From: Cohnella sp. WQ 127256
GTDB taxonomy: Bacteria; Bacillota; Bacilli; Paenibacillales; Paenibacillaceae
Assembly (NCBI RefSeq): GCF_024519285.1
Contig: NZ_JAMZCY010000012.1
Span: forward strand, 1 to 64,000
Reading direction: 5' to 3'
DNA length: 64,000 nucleotides
The notes under the pieces are model-generated. The model saw nothing but the letters and a program-made list of their open reading frames with translations. It was not told the DNA's origin and did no database searches. Shown here piece after piece: positions 16,147 through 26,600 of this stretch. Position 1 is the first letter of the stretch. Each line of letters opens with the position of its first letter. Position numbers and translations under genes: made by a program.

Positions 16147-18034
16147 ATCTAGGGTTACGGTCAAGATTGGATTTACTCCCGCTTTCCATTTCGCCCGTCT
16201 TAAAGGTATAAATTTCTATCCTTGCTTTGTCTTGCTCCTCTCCGCTTGCCATAACCTTAAAGGAATGGTTCCCTTCATTGTCCCCAGGTGTAAAAATATT
16301 CCTACTCCCACTATTCTCATGGAGAAGCCATTTCACCAATTCACCCGTTGTCTCATCTATGATAGCCAAGCTTAAGGTTGGCATTGTGTCCGTTAGCTCC
16401 TTAATATTAATCGCTAAAGTTTCTCCGCTCTTAATGACAAAGGCAGCTCCAAGTTGCACTCCCTGATTGGCGTCCTCATTATCGAGCATTTTAGGAATAC
16501 TCGCTTTTCCGTTGAAGATGTCCACAATCTTATCCTTTTTGTCATAGGAGGTTAACCTTTTATTCCCGATGAAGCCGCCATTTGGTGTCCGGGATCGTTC
16601 ATAGGTGAAGTGTTCCGGGCTTACGACCTCTTCAATTACATAAGCTCCCCGCTTAATAAGCTCATGAATAAACGCTTTGTGATCGTACTTCAATTTAGGA
16701 TTCTGGTTGTCCAATTCATAAGTAATTTGGTTGATGATCATTTGGTTTATTACTTTATCATCCATGTAATTCTTCGCTTGATCTCTGAAGGCAACCGTTA
16801 CCTTCTGCCCTGCAATGGACAACGTTTTGTTAGTCAAGTTCGCAGTAGCTGTCTCTTTCTCTAACCACCTTTTAACAATTTGATATTGGGATTCCGTCCG
16901 GTTAAAGTAATCGATTTTTAGTCCGTCTGCATCGATATAGAGAGGTGCATCCGTATGAGACCAACCGACTTTAGCTATTGTTGCCTTATCACCTAGCGTG
17001 ACTTGTACATTTTCTTCAAGCTTTTTATTCGTATTGTAATAGGTCTTAATGGCACCCCCATACTCCTTAAGCGGTTTAGCATTTTTCGCAAACACCACTG
17101 ACGACGAGAAGACCGATACGGCTCCAATCACAACCACAAGCATGAAGCCCAAGACCACTTTCCCTTTACCCGTATTTCGTTTCATAATGAGTGTAAACCT
17201 CCGATACAGCTGTTTCTTATGTAGGGCCAGACTGCTGTTTAGCACCGGTGACTTGGATGAGGCAAAATGTAATAGCATTTCGCTATATCGCCTCTTTTCC
17301 GCTGACTTCAAGCCTTTTGTTATTTTCTCATCTACGGAATATTCACAAGCTTCACTTATATTAGCCAAAGCAAGATAAGAAACCGGATTAAACCAGTGCA
17401 GGCAGTTAACCATTACGGCGACCAGCTTAAACCATACATCTCTCTGCTTGTAGTGGATCCATTCATGCTGCAACGCTAGATTGTAATCCTCTACATTGAT
17501 TTCCGTATTGGGAATGACGATTTGCGGCTTAAAAAATCCTATGAGCATAGGGGAGTGAACATAATCACTGACTACCACTCTTAGACTCCCCATAGTATCG
17601 ATTGGGTGAGACCGAATTACTTGCTTCTTGAAGCGGTAATAACCGAAAAAATAACGGAACATCATCGCGACACAACCGAAGATCCATATTCCGAGTACCC
17701 ATTGGTCTATCGATAGAGTTGGAAAGATGACATTGTTAGTCTTTGTGCTCATCATTATCACTTGATCTGGCATGGGTGTGTCGACCACGGCAGTTGTCTC
17801 TTCGATAGCGGGTGAAGGTATACTCCGTCCCTCTTCAAAAGAGGCTAGAAATGGTTTTATCTGAATCGCAGGCACATTGACCTGCAACGGTAATACAAAT
17901 AGCAGCAACGCCAGCAAGCAAGCATAATAAAAGGAGCGACCGCCAAATCTTCCTGCCATTTTTGTTCTTAATACAATGAGGAGCAAGCTTGCAATACTTC
18001 CAGTAAGAGAGGTCATTAGCAACCACTTAATCAT
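16145..18034 (-). CDS. BlaR1/MecR1-type M56 membrane metallopeptidase
   Basis: This ~629-residue protein has four N-terminal membrane helices and a cytoplasmic zinc peptidase whose motif HEWIHYKQRD has the HExxH zinc site at residues 190-194. A fourth membrane segment (VVLGFMLVVVIGAVSVFSSS) leads to a ~300-residue extracytoplasmic domain. In BlaR1 that sensor domain is penicillin-binding, but here I see no SxxK/SxN/KTG arrangement and the domain looks unrelated, so the signal is probably not a beta-lactam. It overlaps the upstream blaI-like gene by 8 bp (ATGATTAA), a translationally coupled sensor-repressor pair. Confidence 0.82.
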   Translation of the reverse strand: MIKWLLMTSLTGSIASLLLIVLRTKMAGRFGGRSFYYACLLALLLFVLPLQVNVPAIQIKPFLASFEEGRSIPSPAIEETTAVVDTPMPDQVIMMSTKTNNVIFPTLSIDQWVLGIWIFGCVAMMFRYFFGYYRFKKQVIRSHPIDTMGSLRVVVSDYVHSPMLIGFFKPQIVIPNTEINVEDYNLALQHEWIHYKQRDVWFKLVAVMVNCLHWFNPVSYLALANISEACEYSVDEKITKGLKSAEKRRYSEMLLHFASSKSPVLNSSLALHKKQLYRRFTLIMKRNTGKGKVVLGFMLVVVIGAVSVFSSSVVFAKNAKPLKEYGGAIKTYYNTNKKLEENVQVTLGDKATIAKVGWSHTDAPLYIDADGLKIDYFNRTESQYQIVKRWLEKETATANLTNKTLSIAGQKVTVAFRDQAKNYMDDKVINQMIINQITYELDNQNPKLKYDHKAFIHELIKRGAYVIEEVVSPEHFTYERSRTPNGGFIGNKRLTSYDKKDKIVDIFNGKASIPKMLDNEDANQGVQLGAAFVIKSGETLAINIKELTDTMPTLSLAIIDETTGELVKWLLHENSGSRNIFTPGDNEGNHSFKVMASGEEQDKARIEIYTFKTGEMESGSKSNLDRNPR

Positions 18035-18398
18035 GATCGTCCGCCTCACTATTAATGAAATTCCGGAGCTCTTCGATATCCTTCTTCGTCAAATTCTCAT
18101 CCTTAAACAAGGCGCTAATTAGACTTTTGGCGGAACCGTTATGAATCGAACGTACGAAGTTTTGCGTCTGCATTTTCTGATACTCTTCCTCGCTTATCGC
18201 TGCCCAATATTCATGAGCATGCGAACGACCGAGCTTGACCGATTGCAAAGCACCTTTGTCGATTAACCTGCCAGCAAGGGTGATAATGGTCGTCGTTTTT
18301 TTGTCCGGTAATCGTTCCATAATCTCCTTTGTTGTCATCTTTGCTTCACTTTCCCATATGACTTGCATGATCTCCATTTCTGCTTTCGTAATTTGCAT
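18027..18398 (-). CDS. BlaI/MecI family repressor
   Basis: This 123-residue protein has an N-terminal winged helix (ITKAEMEIMQVIWESEAKMT, then TTIITLAGRLIDKGAL) and a C-terminal dimerisation helix region (AKSLISALFKDENLTKKDIE). BlaI/MecI repressors bind TACA/TGTA dyads as dimers and are cleaved by the cognate M56 peptidase encoded next to them, here the overlapping downstream gene. The upstream TTCTACA/TGTAGAA dyad fits that mode. The regulon may include only this operon; no beta-lactamase gene is near. Confidence 0.85.
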   Translation of the reverse strand: MQITKAEMEIMQVIWESEAKMTTKEIMERLPDKKTTTIITLAGRLIDKGALQSVKLGRSHAHEYWAAISEEEYQKMQTQNFVRSIHNGSAKSLISALFKDENLTKKDIEELRNFINSEADDHD

Positions 18399-18420
18399 AT
18401 CGGTGTTCCCCTCCTTTCGC

Positions 18421-18456
18421 TTCTACATGATGTTTTTTATAATACAGCTTGTAGAA
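18421..18456 (-). promoter_or_regulatory. Candidate BlaI-type operator
   Basis: The inverted half-sites TTCTACA and TGTAGAA are separated by 22 nt that include an AT-rich -10-like block. The site lies 23 bp upstream of the repressor start. TACA/TGTA halves are the core of known BlaI/MecI operators. Inferred. Confidence 0.5.
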
Positions 18457-18581
18457 ACGAAATGCAAATACATCAAAACTCCTACTCTTAACTCATGCAC
18501 CCATCAGAGTCGGCGTAGAAGTGTTATAATTAATAAGATTCTAGATGCCATTCAATCCACGAAAGGGAAGGAGAAACATCC

Positions 18582-19469
18582 ATGAATACACAACAATTAG
18601 ATCGAATCTGTACGGGAAAGGGATTTATTGCCGCCTTGGACCAAAGCGGTGGGAGTACTCCTAAGGCTCTGCTGCAATATGGGGTTAAGGAAAACAGCTA
18701 TTCCACTGAGGAAGAGATGTATGCATTAGTGCACGAGATGAGAACGCGGATTATTAAGAGTTATGCGTTTGATTCCCAGTACATTCTGGGAGCGATCTTA
18801 TTCGAGAATACGATGGATCGATCCATAGACGGGCAATTTACGGCTGATTATCTTTGGGAGAAGAAAGGTGTTGTACCTTTTCTTAAGGTCGATCAAGGAC
18901 TAGCAGACCTTGAGGACGGGGTTCAGCTCATGAAGCCGATTCCTGGTTTAAACGACCTTCTGAAGAGGGCCGTTGAACGAAATATCTTCGGGACCAAAAT
19001 GCGCTCGCTAATCAAGGAAGCCAATCCAGTCGGAATTAAAAAGGTCGTAGAGCAACAATTTGCCCTCGGCAACCAAATTGCGCAGATGGGACTGGTTCCG
19101 ATTATCGAACCGGAAGTTGATATCCACAGCGCCGATAAGGTTGCTTCGGAAAAGCTATTAAGAGATCAGCTTATCGAACAATTATCCACCCTTGGCAAAG
19201 ATGTAAAAGTCATGTTGAAACTCTCCATACCGACGGAAAACAATTTCTACAGTGAATTAATGGATGATCCACATGTGATAAGGATTGTCGCTTTGTCAGG
19301 CGGCTACACTCAGCTAGAAGCAAATGAAAAGCTGGCACATAATCACGGGTTGATCGCCAGTTTCTCGCGTGCCTTATCGCAGGGACTAACCGCAGGGCAA
19401 ACAGACGATGAATTTAATACTCTGCTGTCTCAATCCATTAAAGACATCTATGAAGCCTCCATCACATAA
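18582..19469 (+). CDS. fda: Class I fructose-bisphosphate aldolase
   Basis: This 295-residue enzyme reversibly cleaves fructose 1,6-bisphosphate to DHAP and glyceraldehyde 3-phosphate through a Schiff base. The lysine is probably Lys213 in VMLKLSIPTE. GFIAALDQSGGSTPKAL, VPFLKVDQGLADLEDGV and LVPIIEPEVDIHSADK are the family blocks of the staphylococcal-type enzyme. It stands alone behind a TATAAT at 18525-18530. Most Bacillota rely on a class II enzyme for glycolysis, so this may be an auxiliary or condition-specific aldolase. Confidence 0.9.
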   Translation: MNTQQLDRICTGKGFIAALDQSGGSTPKALLQYGVKENSYSTEEEMYALVHEMRTRIIKSYAFDSQYILGAILFENTMDRSIDGQFTADYLWEKKGVVPFLKVDQGLADLEDGVQLMKPIPGLNDLLKRAVERNIFGTKMRSLIKEANPVGIKKVVEQQFALGNQIAQMGLVPIIEPEVDIHSADKVASEKLLRDQLIEQLSTLGKDVKVMLKLSIPTENNFYSELMDDPHVIRIVALSGGYTQLEANEKLAHNHGLIASFSRALSQGLTAGQTDDEFNTLLSQSIKDIYEASIT

Positions 19470-19486
19470 ACGCAACAACTGAAAAA

Positions 19487-19550
19487 ACACCCCTTAGAAT
19501 GTCATCGGATCAACCCAAGGAGGTTTTCCAATGTCTATTCTAAGGGGTGT
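19487..19550. terminator. 14-bp perfect inverted repeat with a 36-nt loop
   Basis: ACACCCCTTAGAAT and its exact complement flank 36 nt, with A and T tracts outside, so the structure can end both fda and the convergent minus-strand gene. The loop is oddly long and contains AAGGAGG followed 7 nt later by ATG, giving MSILRGVFY before TAA. The peptide frame is formed by the right arm itself. Confidence 0.6.
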
Positions 19551-19599
19551 ATTTTACTAAGGCGCAATTCATTGTTTGATAGTTAGTCTTCTATCATGG

Positions 19600-20223
19600 T
19601 TATAGCATTCCATGTTCTTCCTTGATCTTGTACAACCCTTGTAGAAGGACGTCTGCAGGATCCCGATTCAACAGTAAATGTGTAAATAAAAGATGAAGTG
19701 GAAAAGCGCACACGTTATTGCCTTCCCGTATTGCCGGAAATCCAGCTTCGAATACTGGGCCGTGATCTTGGTTCCAATCAAGACCTGCATGAACCTTCTC
19801 CGGCGCGAATTCTGCTTGAACTGCCTCTATGCATTGCGGGACCAACACCTTGTCGATGAGCGCTTTGGCCTCGTCTTCGCTTGCAGGTGGTTTAGGAAGA
19901 AGTTTTCCTCCTTCGGTCTTCATCAAATCTACGAAAAATGAAGCCATCCATTCTGCCGGATCACCGCCCGACTGGAATTGCGTGACCAATTCGCGAAGAA
20001 AAAAACCGCATGCATATTCGTTATTCGAATCATCCTTCACTTGAAACACAAATACAGGACCGTAAATATCCTGGTTCAAAACCTGAACATCGACTTGATC
20101 AAAATGCGTTCTCAAACTAACGAGCCCGTTATGTTGAACAGCCTTGATCAATTCAGCCCATTTTTCATTGGAATCCGTTTCTTGACTACTGTTAACTTCT
20201 TCGTTTGTTGTCTCGTTATTCAT
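19600..20223 (-). CDS. Hypothetical protein with an internal duplication
   Basis: This ~207-residue soluble protein belongs to no family I recognise. It consists of an acidic N-terminal tail (about 25 residues) and two copies of a ~55-residue unit: the first contains YGPVFVFQVKDD, CGFFLRELVTQF and GGDPAEWMASF; the second HGPVFEAGFPA, CAFPLHLLFTHL and NRDPADVLLQGL. The shared pattern is GPVF, a Cys/Phe-rich strand or helix, then DPA. The start ATG 20223 follows GGGTGAAG; a GTG four codons upstream is also possible. Function unknown. Confidence 0.65.
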   Translation of the reverse strand: MNNETTNEEVNSSQETDSNEKWAELIKAVQHNGLVSLRTHFDQVDVQVLNQDIYGPVFVFQVKDDSNNEYACGFFLRELVTQFQSGGDPAEWMASFFVDLMKTEGGKLLPKPPASEDEAKALIDKVLVPQCIEAVQAEFAPEKVHAGLDWNQDHGPVFEAGFPAIREGNNVCAFPLHLLFTHLLLNRDPADVLLQGLYKIKEEHGML

Positions 20224-20332
20224 CGTCTGCTTCACCCATTAACTATCATATCATTCGAACATTTGAACAGTCTAGTCCACTATATAACTCAGGTTCCAAA
20301 ATATCGTTTCCGAAGGAATAGTGCTTGCTCCT

Positions 20333-23300
20333 TTAGCTGTTCTGTTGTGCTAACATTTTCAGCAAAATCGTTACCGCTTCTGCTCTTGTTGCTGGAGCAG
20401 TCGGATCGAATTGGTTGGTGCCTTTACCTTCTACAAGATTAAGTTTCTTCATGGCTGCTACTGCGCCCTTCGCCCATGTTGGAATATTTTTGTCGTCTGC
20501 GAAGCCCGTTACGGTATTCCCTTCACTGGACAAGCTCATAGCGCGAGCGATCATCACAGCCATCTCGGCACGTGTTACTTCTGCATTCGGACGGAATGTG
20601 CCGTCATTATTACCTTTAATGATGTCAGCTTGTACTGCTTGCGCCACAGCTTTCTGCGCCCATGCCCCGATCTTCGAAGTATCCGTGAAGGTTAATGCCG
20701 TACCCTCAACTTGCGGCTTCAATGCATTCATTAGCATCACAGCAAATTCCGCGCGAGTCACGGTCGCATTCGGCTTGAATGAAGCATCGGAATAGCCCTT
20801 GACGATTCCACTATTCACCGCTTTCTTAATATTTGCCTCCGCCCAATGTCCAGAAATATCGGTTAAGCTCGTTGTCGGCTTTGTTGTTTCTGTTGGCACT
20901 TCTTTGACTTCTTCTCCAACAACGAATACCGCAAACTTCGTAAAGTGATTGACCTCAATGGTAATTTGATTGCCACTTATCTTACCGCCATTCACCTCTA
21001 CCCAGATCTTCTTTACTTCATCATAGTAGAAGACAGCCGGTCTTTGTTTATTGCTCAACTTTGTCGGATCGAACTTAAAAGTCAATGTGACAGGCTTGCT
21101 GAAGTTTTCCGGGAAATTTTTTAGTATCTCGAAAATAGAGCTGGCTAGAACGTCTTTAGTCGTTAAGAGATTTTGAGAATCTAACACTTTGTCTATCGTT
21201 AGTTTTAAGTCTTTGCTGGTGGCATTGGCTGGAATCGTAACGATGACTTCTTTGACCAAACTCACTTCACCCGGTTTACCTGATGGAAGATTTATTTTAC
21301 CATCCGTTGGGGTTGGGGTTGCTGTTGAGCCACCACCTCCGCTAGATGCTATCGCTGTCGCTGGAAATACCGCTGTAATTACGCCAGAATCAGCATCATT
21401 TGTTGTCGTTGTTGCTCCAGCTACCGTAAAGAAGTCTTTAGCTACACTTGTTAAGGTGTATCCCGCTTTCGGTGTAATTGTAATCGTTGCTGTGTAGGGC
21501 GTGTTTGCAGCAAATGTTGCTGCTACTGGTGACCAAGCTATCGTTGCTGTGTATTCTGCTGTGTCCGCTAATGTTGTTACCGGTGTTGCTCCCTTTACTG
21601 GCACTGTTACTCCAGTAATTGCAGATGATGAGATAGGTGCTGCTGCTGTCGCTGGAAATACCGCTGTAATTACGCCAGAATCAGCATCATTTGTTGTCGT
21701 TGTTGCTCCAGCTACCGTAAAGAAGTCTTTAGCTACACTTGTTAAGGTGTATCCCGCTTTCGGTGTAATTGTAATCGTTGCTGTGTAGGGCGTGTTTGCA
21801 GCAAATGTTGCTGCTACTGGTGACCAAGCTATCGTTGCTGTGTATTCTGCTGTGTCCGCTAATGTTGTTACCGGTGTTGCTCCCTTTACTGGCACTGTTA
21901 CTCCAGTAATTGCAGATGATGAGATGGGTGCTGCCGCTGTCGCTGGAAATACCGCTGTAATTACGCCAGAATCAGCATCATTTGTTGTCGTTGTTGCTCC
22001 AGCTACTGTAAAGAAGTCTTTAGCTATACCAGTTAACGTGTATCCCGCTTTCGGTGTGATTGTAATCGTTGCTGTGTAGGCCGTGTTTGCAGCAAATGTT
22101 GCTGCTACTGGTGACCAATCTATCGTTGCTGTGTATTCTGCTGTGTCCGCTATTGTTGTTACCGGTGTTGCTCCCTTTACTGGCACTGTTACTCCAGTAA
22201 TTGCAGATGATGAGATGGGTGCTGCCGCTGTCGCTGGAAATACCGCTGTAATTACGCCAGAATCAGCATCATTTGTTGTCGTTGTTGCACCGGCTACTGT
22301 AAAGATGTCTTTCGAAACACCTGTTAAAGTGTATCCGGCTTTCGGTGTGATTGTAATCGTTGCTGTATATGCCGTGTTTGCTGCAAATGTTGCTGCTACT
22401 GGTGACCAATCTATCGTTGCTGTGTATTCTGCTGTGTCCGCTATTGTTGTTACTGGTGTTGCACCCTTTACTGGTGCTGTTACTCCAGTAATAGCAGATG
22501 ATGAGATGGGTGTTGCTGCTGTCTTTGGAAATACCGCTGTTACAACACCTGAACTAGCCGCATTTGTTGTTACTGCTCCTGCTACTGTAAAGAAGTTTGC
22601 AGGCACTCCCTCTACTATATATTTACTTTTTGGTACTAATGTAATTGTTGCCGTATATTTTGTATCTCCAGCAAAAGTTGTATCCGGTTGTGACCAGTTA
22701 ATCGTTGCTGTATATGCTGACGTATCTAATGTCAACACTGGTGTTGCACCTGTTACTGGTGCCGTTACTCCAGCTATGTCTATTGGCAAGGTATAAATGG
22801 GTCCATTAGCCACATAGTCCTGCCCAACTAAGCCGCCCTTCGGATTATTTCCATTCACACTTCCTGAGGCGTAACTGTTGCTTATTGTTCCGTAGTTCTC
22901 ACCAACCAAGCCTCCCAGCTGAGTATTCCCATTTATACTACCTGAGGCGTAGCTGCTACTAATTAATGCGTAGTTGAAACCTACCAGACCACCTACACTA
23001 TATCTACCTGTTACATTAAAATTTTCCAAAATGATATTAGTAATCCTTGCAGACGAAGCTGTCTTCCCGATAAGCCCGATATAATCATTTTCCGGTCTAT
23101 TAATCGTTAGATTCATGATTTTAAACCCTTTGCCATCAATGTTTCCAAAAAAAGGTGTGGACCTGCCTATCGGCTCCCAGTTTGTGTAACTGGACAAATC
23201 AATATCTGCTGTCAGAACAAAATAAATGCCAGAACTAAGATTATTCCGAACTTCATTGAGCTGATCAGCCGTTGCAATCTGATAAGGATTGCCTGCTTGA

Positions 23301-23428
23301 CCCGTTCCTCCAGCAAAACTTACCGTAGCATAGGCTTTTCCTTCGGGCGTAAGAAGTCCCGACATTCCACCTATCACCATCATCAATACTAAGATGATGG
23401 ACATTCCTTTTTTACACATCATACGCAT
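20333..23428 (-). CDS. SLH-domain surface protein with GLUG and Ig-like repeats (1031 aa)
   Basis: This secreted cell-surface protein has a signal peptide (residues 1-35, ending near GKAYA) and an N-terminal GLUG/adhesin-like beta-helix region to about residue 205, with repeats of the form YSVGGLVGFNYALISSSYAS. Five ~97-residue Ig-like units follow (ITGVTAPVKGATPV..., AAYTATITITPKAGYTLTGV type), four of them nearly identical. Then come a Gly/Ser/Thr/Pro linker, a ~130-residue conserved domain (KLSNKQRPAVFYYDEVKKIW) and three C-terminal SLH domains (ISGHWAEANIKKAV, VTRAEFAVML; DTSKIGAWAQKAV; DKNIPTWAKGAV) that bind pyruvylated secondary cell-wall polymer. It is a tandem paralogue of the next gene. 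GGAGGAGG precedes the ATG. Confidence 0.88.
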   Translation of the reverse strand: MRMMCKKGMSIILVLMMVIGGMSGLLTPEGKAYATVSFAGGTGQAGNPYQIATADQLNEVRNNLSSGIYFVLTADIDLSSYTNWEPIGRSTPFFGNIDGKGFKIMNLTINRPENDYIGLIGKTASSARITNIILENFNVTGRYSVGGLVGFNYALISSSYASGSINGNTQLGGLVGENYGTISNSYASGSVNGNNPKGGLVGQDYVANGPIYTLPIDIAGVTAPVTGATPVLTLDTSAYTATINWSQPDTTFAGDTKYTATITLVPKSKYIVEGVPANFFTVAGAVTTNAASSGVVTAVFPKTAATPISSSAITGVTAPVKGATPVTTIADTAEYTATIDWSPVAATFAANTAYTATITITPKAGYTLTGVSKDIFTVAGATTTTNDADSGVITAVFPATAAAPISSSAITGVTVPVKGATPVTTIADTAEYTATIDWSPVAATFAANTAYTATITITPKAGYTLTGIAKDFFTVAGATTTTNDADSGVITAVFPATAAAPISSSAITGVTVPVKGATPVTTLADTAEYTATIAWSPVAATFAANTPYTATITITPKAGYTLTSVAKDFFTVAGATTTTNDADSGVITAVFPATAAAPISSSAITGVTVPVKGATPVTTLADTAEYTATIAWSPVAATFAANTPYTATITITPKAGYTLTSVAKDFFTVAGATTTTNDADSGVITAVFPATAIASSGGGGSTATPTPTDGKINLPSGKPGEVSLVKEVIVTIPANATSKDLKLTIDKVLDSQNLLTTKDVLASSIFEILKNFPENFSKPVTLTFKFDPTKLSNKQRPAVFYYDEVKKIWVEVNGGKISGNQITIEVNHFTKFAVFVVGEEVKEVPTETTKPTTSLTDISGHWAEANIKKAVNSGIVKGYSDASFKPNATVTRAEFAVMLMNALKPQVEGTALTFTDTSKIGAWAQKAVAQAVQADIIKGNNDGTFRPNAEVTRAEMAVMIARAMSLSSEGNTVTGFADDKNIPTWAKGAVAAMKKLNLVEGKGTNQFDPTAPATRAEAVTILLKMLAQQNS
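21354..22790. repeat. Tandem 291-bp repeats inside the 1031-aa SLH gene
   Basis: Units begin at about 21354, 21645, 21936 and 22227, each exactly 291 bp (97 codons), with a diverged fifth unit from about 22518. Units 1 and 2 differ at only a few bases, showing recent duplication or gene conversion. Each unit encodes one Ig-like domain, so copy-number change keeps the frame. Confidence 0.85.
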
Positions 23429-23528
23429 ACTATTTCCTCCTCCAAAACTTTCAGTTCATTTTCACACTAATAATAAATATATCCCACCCCAATGACGGCA
23501 AAATGACAAACTTCGACAGCGCAAAGCG

Positions 23529-23555
23529 CCCAGATCGTGTTCACTCCGATCTGGG
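23529..23555. terminator. Hairpin between the two SLH genes
   Basis: CCCAGATC / GATCTGGG flank an 11-nt loop, next to a small GCGC-AAA-GCGC palindrome, in the ~200-bp gap after the 1208-aa gene. It lacks a clear U tract but is the only structure able to separate the two SLH transcripts. Confidence 0.45.
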
Positions 23556-23629
23556 ACTCGGCGTTGGTTTACTCGATTTCCTATACAGCACCTCCAGCAG
23601 CCCAACTAAGGGAATGCCGGCGCGATGGT

Positions 23630-26600
23630 TTATTTGTTCTTTTGCGCTAACATTTTCAGCAGGATCGTCACTGCTTCTGCTCTTGTGGCTTGAGCAGTCG
23701 GATCGAATTGGTTGGTGCCTTTACCTTCCACAAGATTAAGTTTCTTCATGGCTGCTACTGCGCCCTTCGCCCATGTTGGAATATTCTTGTCGTCTGCGAA
23801 GCCCGTTACGGAATTCCCTTCACTGGACAAGCTCATAGCGCGAGCGATCATCACAGCCATCTCGGCACGTGTTACTTCTGCATTCGGACGGAATGTGCCA
23901 TCACTATTGCCTTTAATAATGTCAGCTTGTACCGCTTGAGCGATCGATTTCTGTGCCCAAGCTCCGATCTTTGAAGTATCCGTGAAGGTCAAAGCCCCAC
24001 CTTCATCTTGCGGCTTCAACGCATTCATTAGCATCACAGCAAACTCCGCGCGTGTCACGGTCGCATCCGGTTTGAATGTTCCGCTGGTATAGCCTTTTAC
24101 GATTCCACTATTCACCGCTTGCTTGATATTTGCCTCAGCCCAATGTCCAGCGATATCGCTTATGCTAGTCGTCGGGTTCGGGTCTGTTGGTTTGTCTGAT
24201 GGTACTTCTGTCGCTTCTTCGCCAACAACGAATACCGCAAATTTCGTAAAGTGATTAACCTCAACGGTAATTTGATTGCCACTTATCTTACCGCCTGTCA
24301 CCTCTACCCAGATCTTCTTTGCTTCGTCATAGTAGAAGACAGCCGGTCTTTGCTTATTGCTCAGCTTTGTCGGATCGAACTTAAAAGTCAATGTGACAGG
24401 ATTGCTGAAGTTCTCCGGGAAATTTTTCAGTATCTCGAAAATAGAGCTGGCTAGAACGTCTTTATTCGTGAGCAGATTTTGATGATTTAACACTTTGTCT
24501 ATCGTTAGTTTTAAATCTTTGCTGGTGGCGTAGGCTGGAATCGTGACGACGACTTCTTGGGCCAAGCTCACCTCACCCGACTTACCTGATGAAAGATTTA
24601 GTTTGCCGTCGGTTGGATTTGAAGTTGAGCTACCACCGCCACCGCCGCCTACACTTGGTGCTACCGCTGTCGCTGGGAATACCGCTGTGATTACGCCTGA
24701 ATTAGCTGCATTTGTTGTGGTTATTGCTCCCGCTACTGTAAAGAAGTCTTTAGCTACACCTGTTAAGGTATGGCCTGTTGTTGGGGTAATTGTTATCGTT
24801 GCTGTGTACGCCGTATTTGCAGCAAATGTTGCTGCTACTGGTGACCAAGCAATCGTTGCTGTGTATTCTGCTGTGTCCGCTAATGTTGTTACCGGTGTTG
24901 CTCCCTTTACTGGCACTGTTACTCCAGTAATTGCAGATGATGAGATGGGTGCTGCTGCTGTCGTTGGGAATACCGCTGTGATTACGCCAGAATCAGCACC
25001 ATTTGTTGTGGTTGTTGCCCCAGCTACTGTAAAGAAGTCTTTAACTACACCTGTTAAGGTATGGCCTGCTGTTGGGGTGATTGTAATCGTTGCTGTGTAG
25101 GCCGTGCTTGCAGCAAATGTTGCTGCTGCTGGTGACCAAGCAATCGTTGCTGTGTATTCTGGTGTGTCCGCTAATGTTGATACCGGTGTTGCTCCCTTTA
25201 CTGGCACCGTTACTCCAGCGATCGCTGCAATTGTAATAGGTGCTGCTGCTGTCGCTGGGAATACCGCTGTGATTACGCCTATATCTGCGGCATTCGTTGT
25301 CGTTGTTGCTCCCGCTACGGTAAAGAAGTCTTTAGCTACACCCGTTAAGGTATGGCCTGCTGTTGGGATAATTGTAATTGTTGCTGTGTAAGCAGTGCCT
25401 GCAGCAAAAATCGTTGCTACTGGTGACCAAGCGATCGTTGCAATGTATTCGTTTGTGTCAATAAGCGTAGTTACTGGAGTTGCCCCCGATACTGGCACTG
25501 TGACTCCTTCGATAGCTGCTGTTGTGATAGTTGCGGGTTTAACATGCTCAGCAGTTACTCTTAGAATTTGCGCAGCAGACGCCGGTTGAAGTTCTGTTGC
25601 TTTTACTCGGATGAAAATTTTATCGCCTTGGACAGCAATATCGTCCACACTAGTTCCTGTTATCGCCTGATACGTGCCTGTATTTACTTTGTACTCCATT
25701 AAATCTGTCACACCTGTTAACATCGTTTTTCCGATATTCGATCCATGCTCCAATGCTCCTGTTGTTGGCTCGTAGTTCGGTTGAATGTCTGCAAGATCGA
25801 CCGTCAATATTTTTAAGCTTGAAGGATCAGCTTGTATACGAACATAGATTTCATCTCCCGCATTAGCAAAGAAACTAACGCCACCAGCAACATAAATCGG
25901 AAAATAGTGATCACCGTCAAACGAAAACTCCATTCCCGGTCCAACATTGTTAATCGTCGTTTGTCCCATTTGTGTTCCTTGCGCTAAATCAACAAAAGCC
26001 CATAATTGCGGATATTGGTTTGGAACAAAAAACCAAGTCAATGAATCCCAACTAGTGAAAGTGGCCTTTATTTTCATTTCTGCGGTTATTTTACCTTCGA
26101 TATTACCTGTATCAGGCAGACCCGCAGTCGTTTTGTCGTAGAAGTTTTTATCCATTACCTTCATGCCTTGATTATACCCAAGCACGCCACCTACTCTATC
26201 ACTCCCACTTACCGATCCTGTTGCGTAACTGTGAATAATTGTCGCATCGTCGTAACCATTACCAACCAAGCCACCGACAGCATTTACCCCTTGTACGGTT
26301 CCTGTCGCATAGCTGTCGCTAATTGAACCGGTAAATTCAAATCCAACCAGTCCCCCCACACTATTTCTTCCAAACACTCCACCGTTAGCATAGCTGCTTC
26401 TAATTTGCGTATCGTTAGATTTGCCAACCAATCCACCCGCTTCTTGGGAAGCTGAGTTTACGATTCCAGTCGCATAGCTTTCACTAATGGTTCCCATTTG
26501 GCTAATACCAACCAACCCGCCTACTCCCTGAGTTCCGTTCACTGCTCCAGTTGCGTAGCTGTTGAGAATTAATCCACTTGTAGAGTTACCAACCAACCCA

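Noticed and set aside
21354..22790. Possible CRISPR-like array
   Set aside because: The 291-bp units are contiguous coding repeats with no spacers and no cas genes nearby.
21189..22796. Several long plus-strand frames opposite the SLH gene repeats
   Set aside because: They repeat with the 291-bp period and arise from the codon composition of the real minus-strand gene; they have no ribosome-binding sites or protein character.
24543..25589. Plus-strand frames opposite the 1208-aa SLH gene
   Set aside because: Same shadow effect as in the neighbouring gene.
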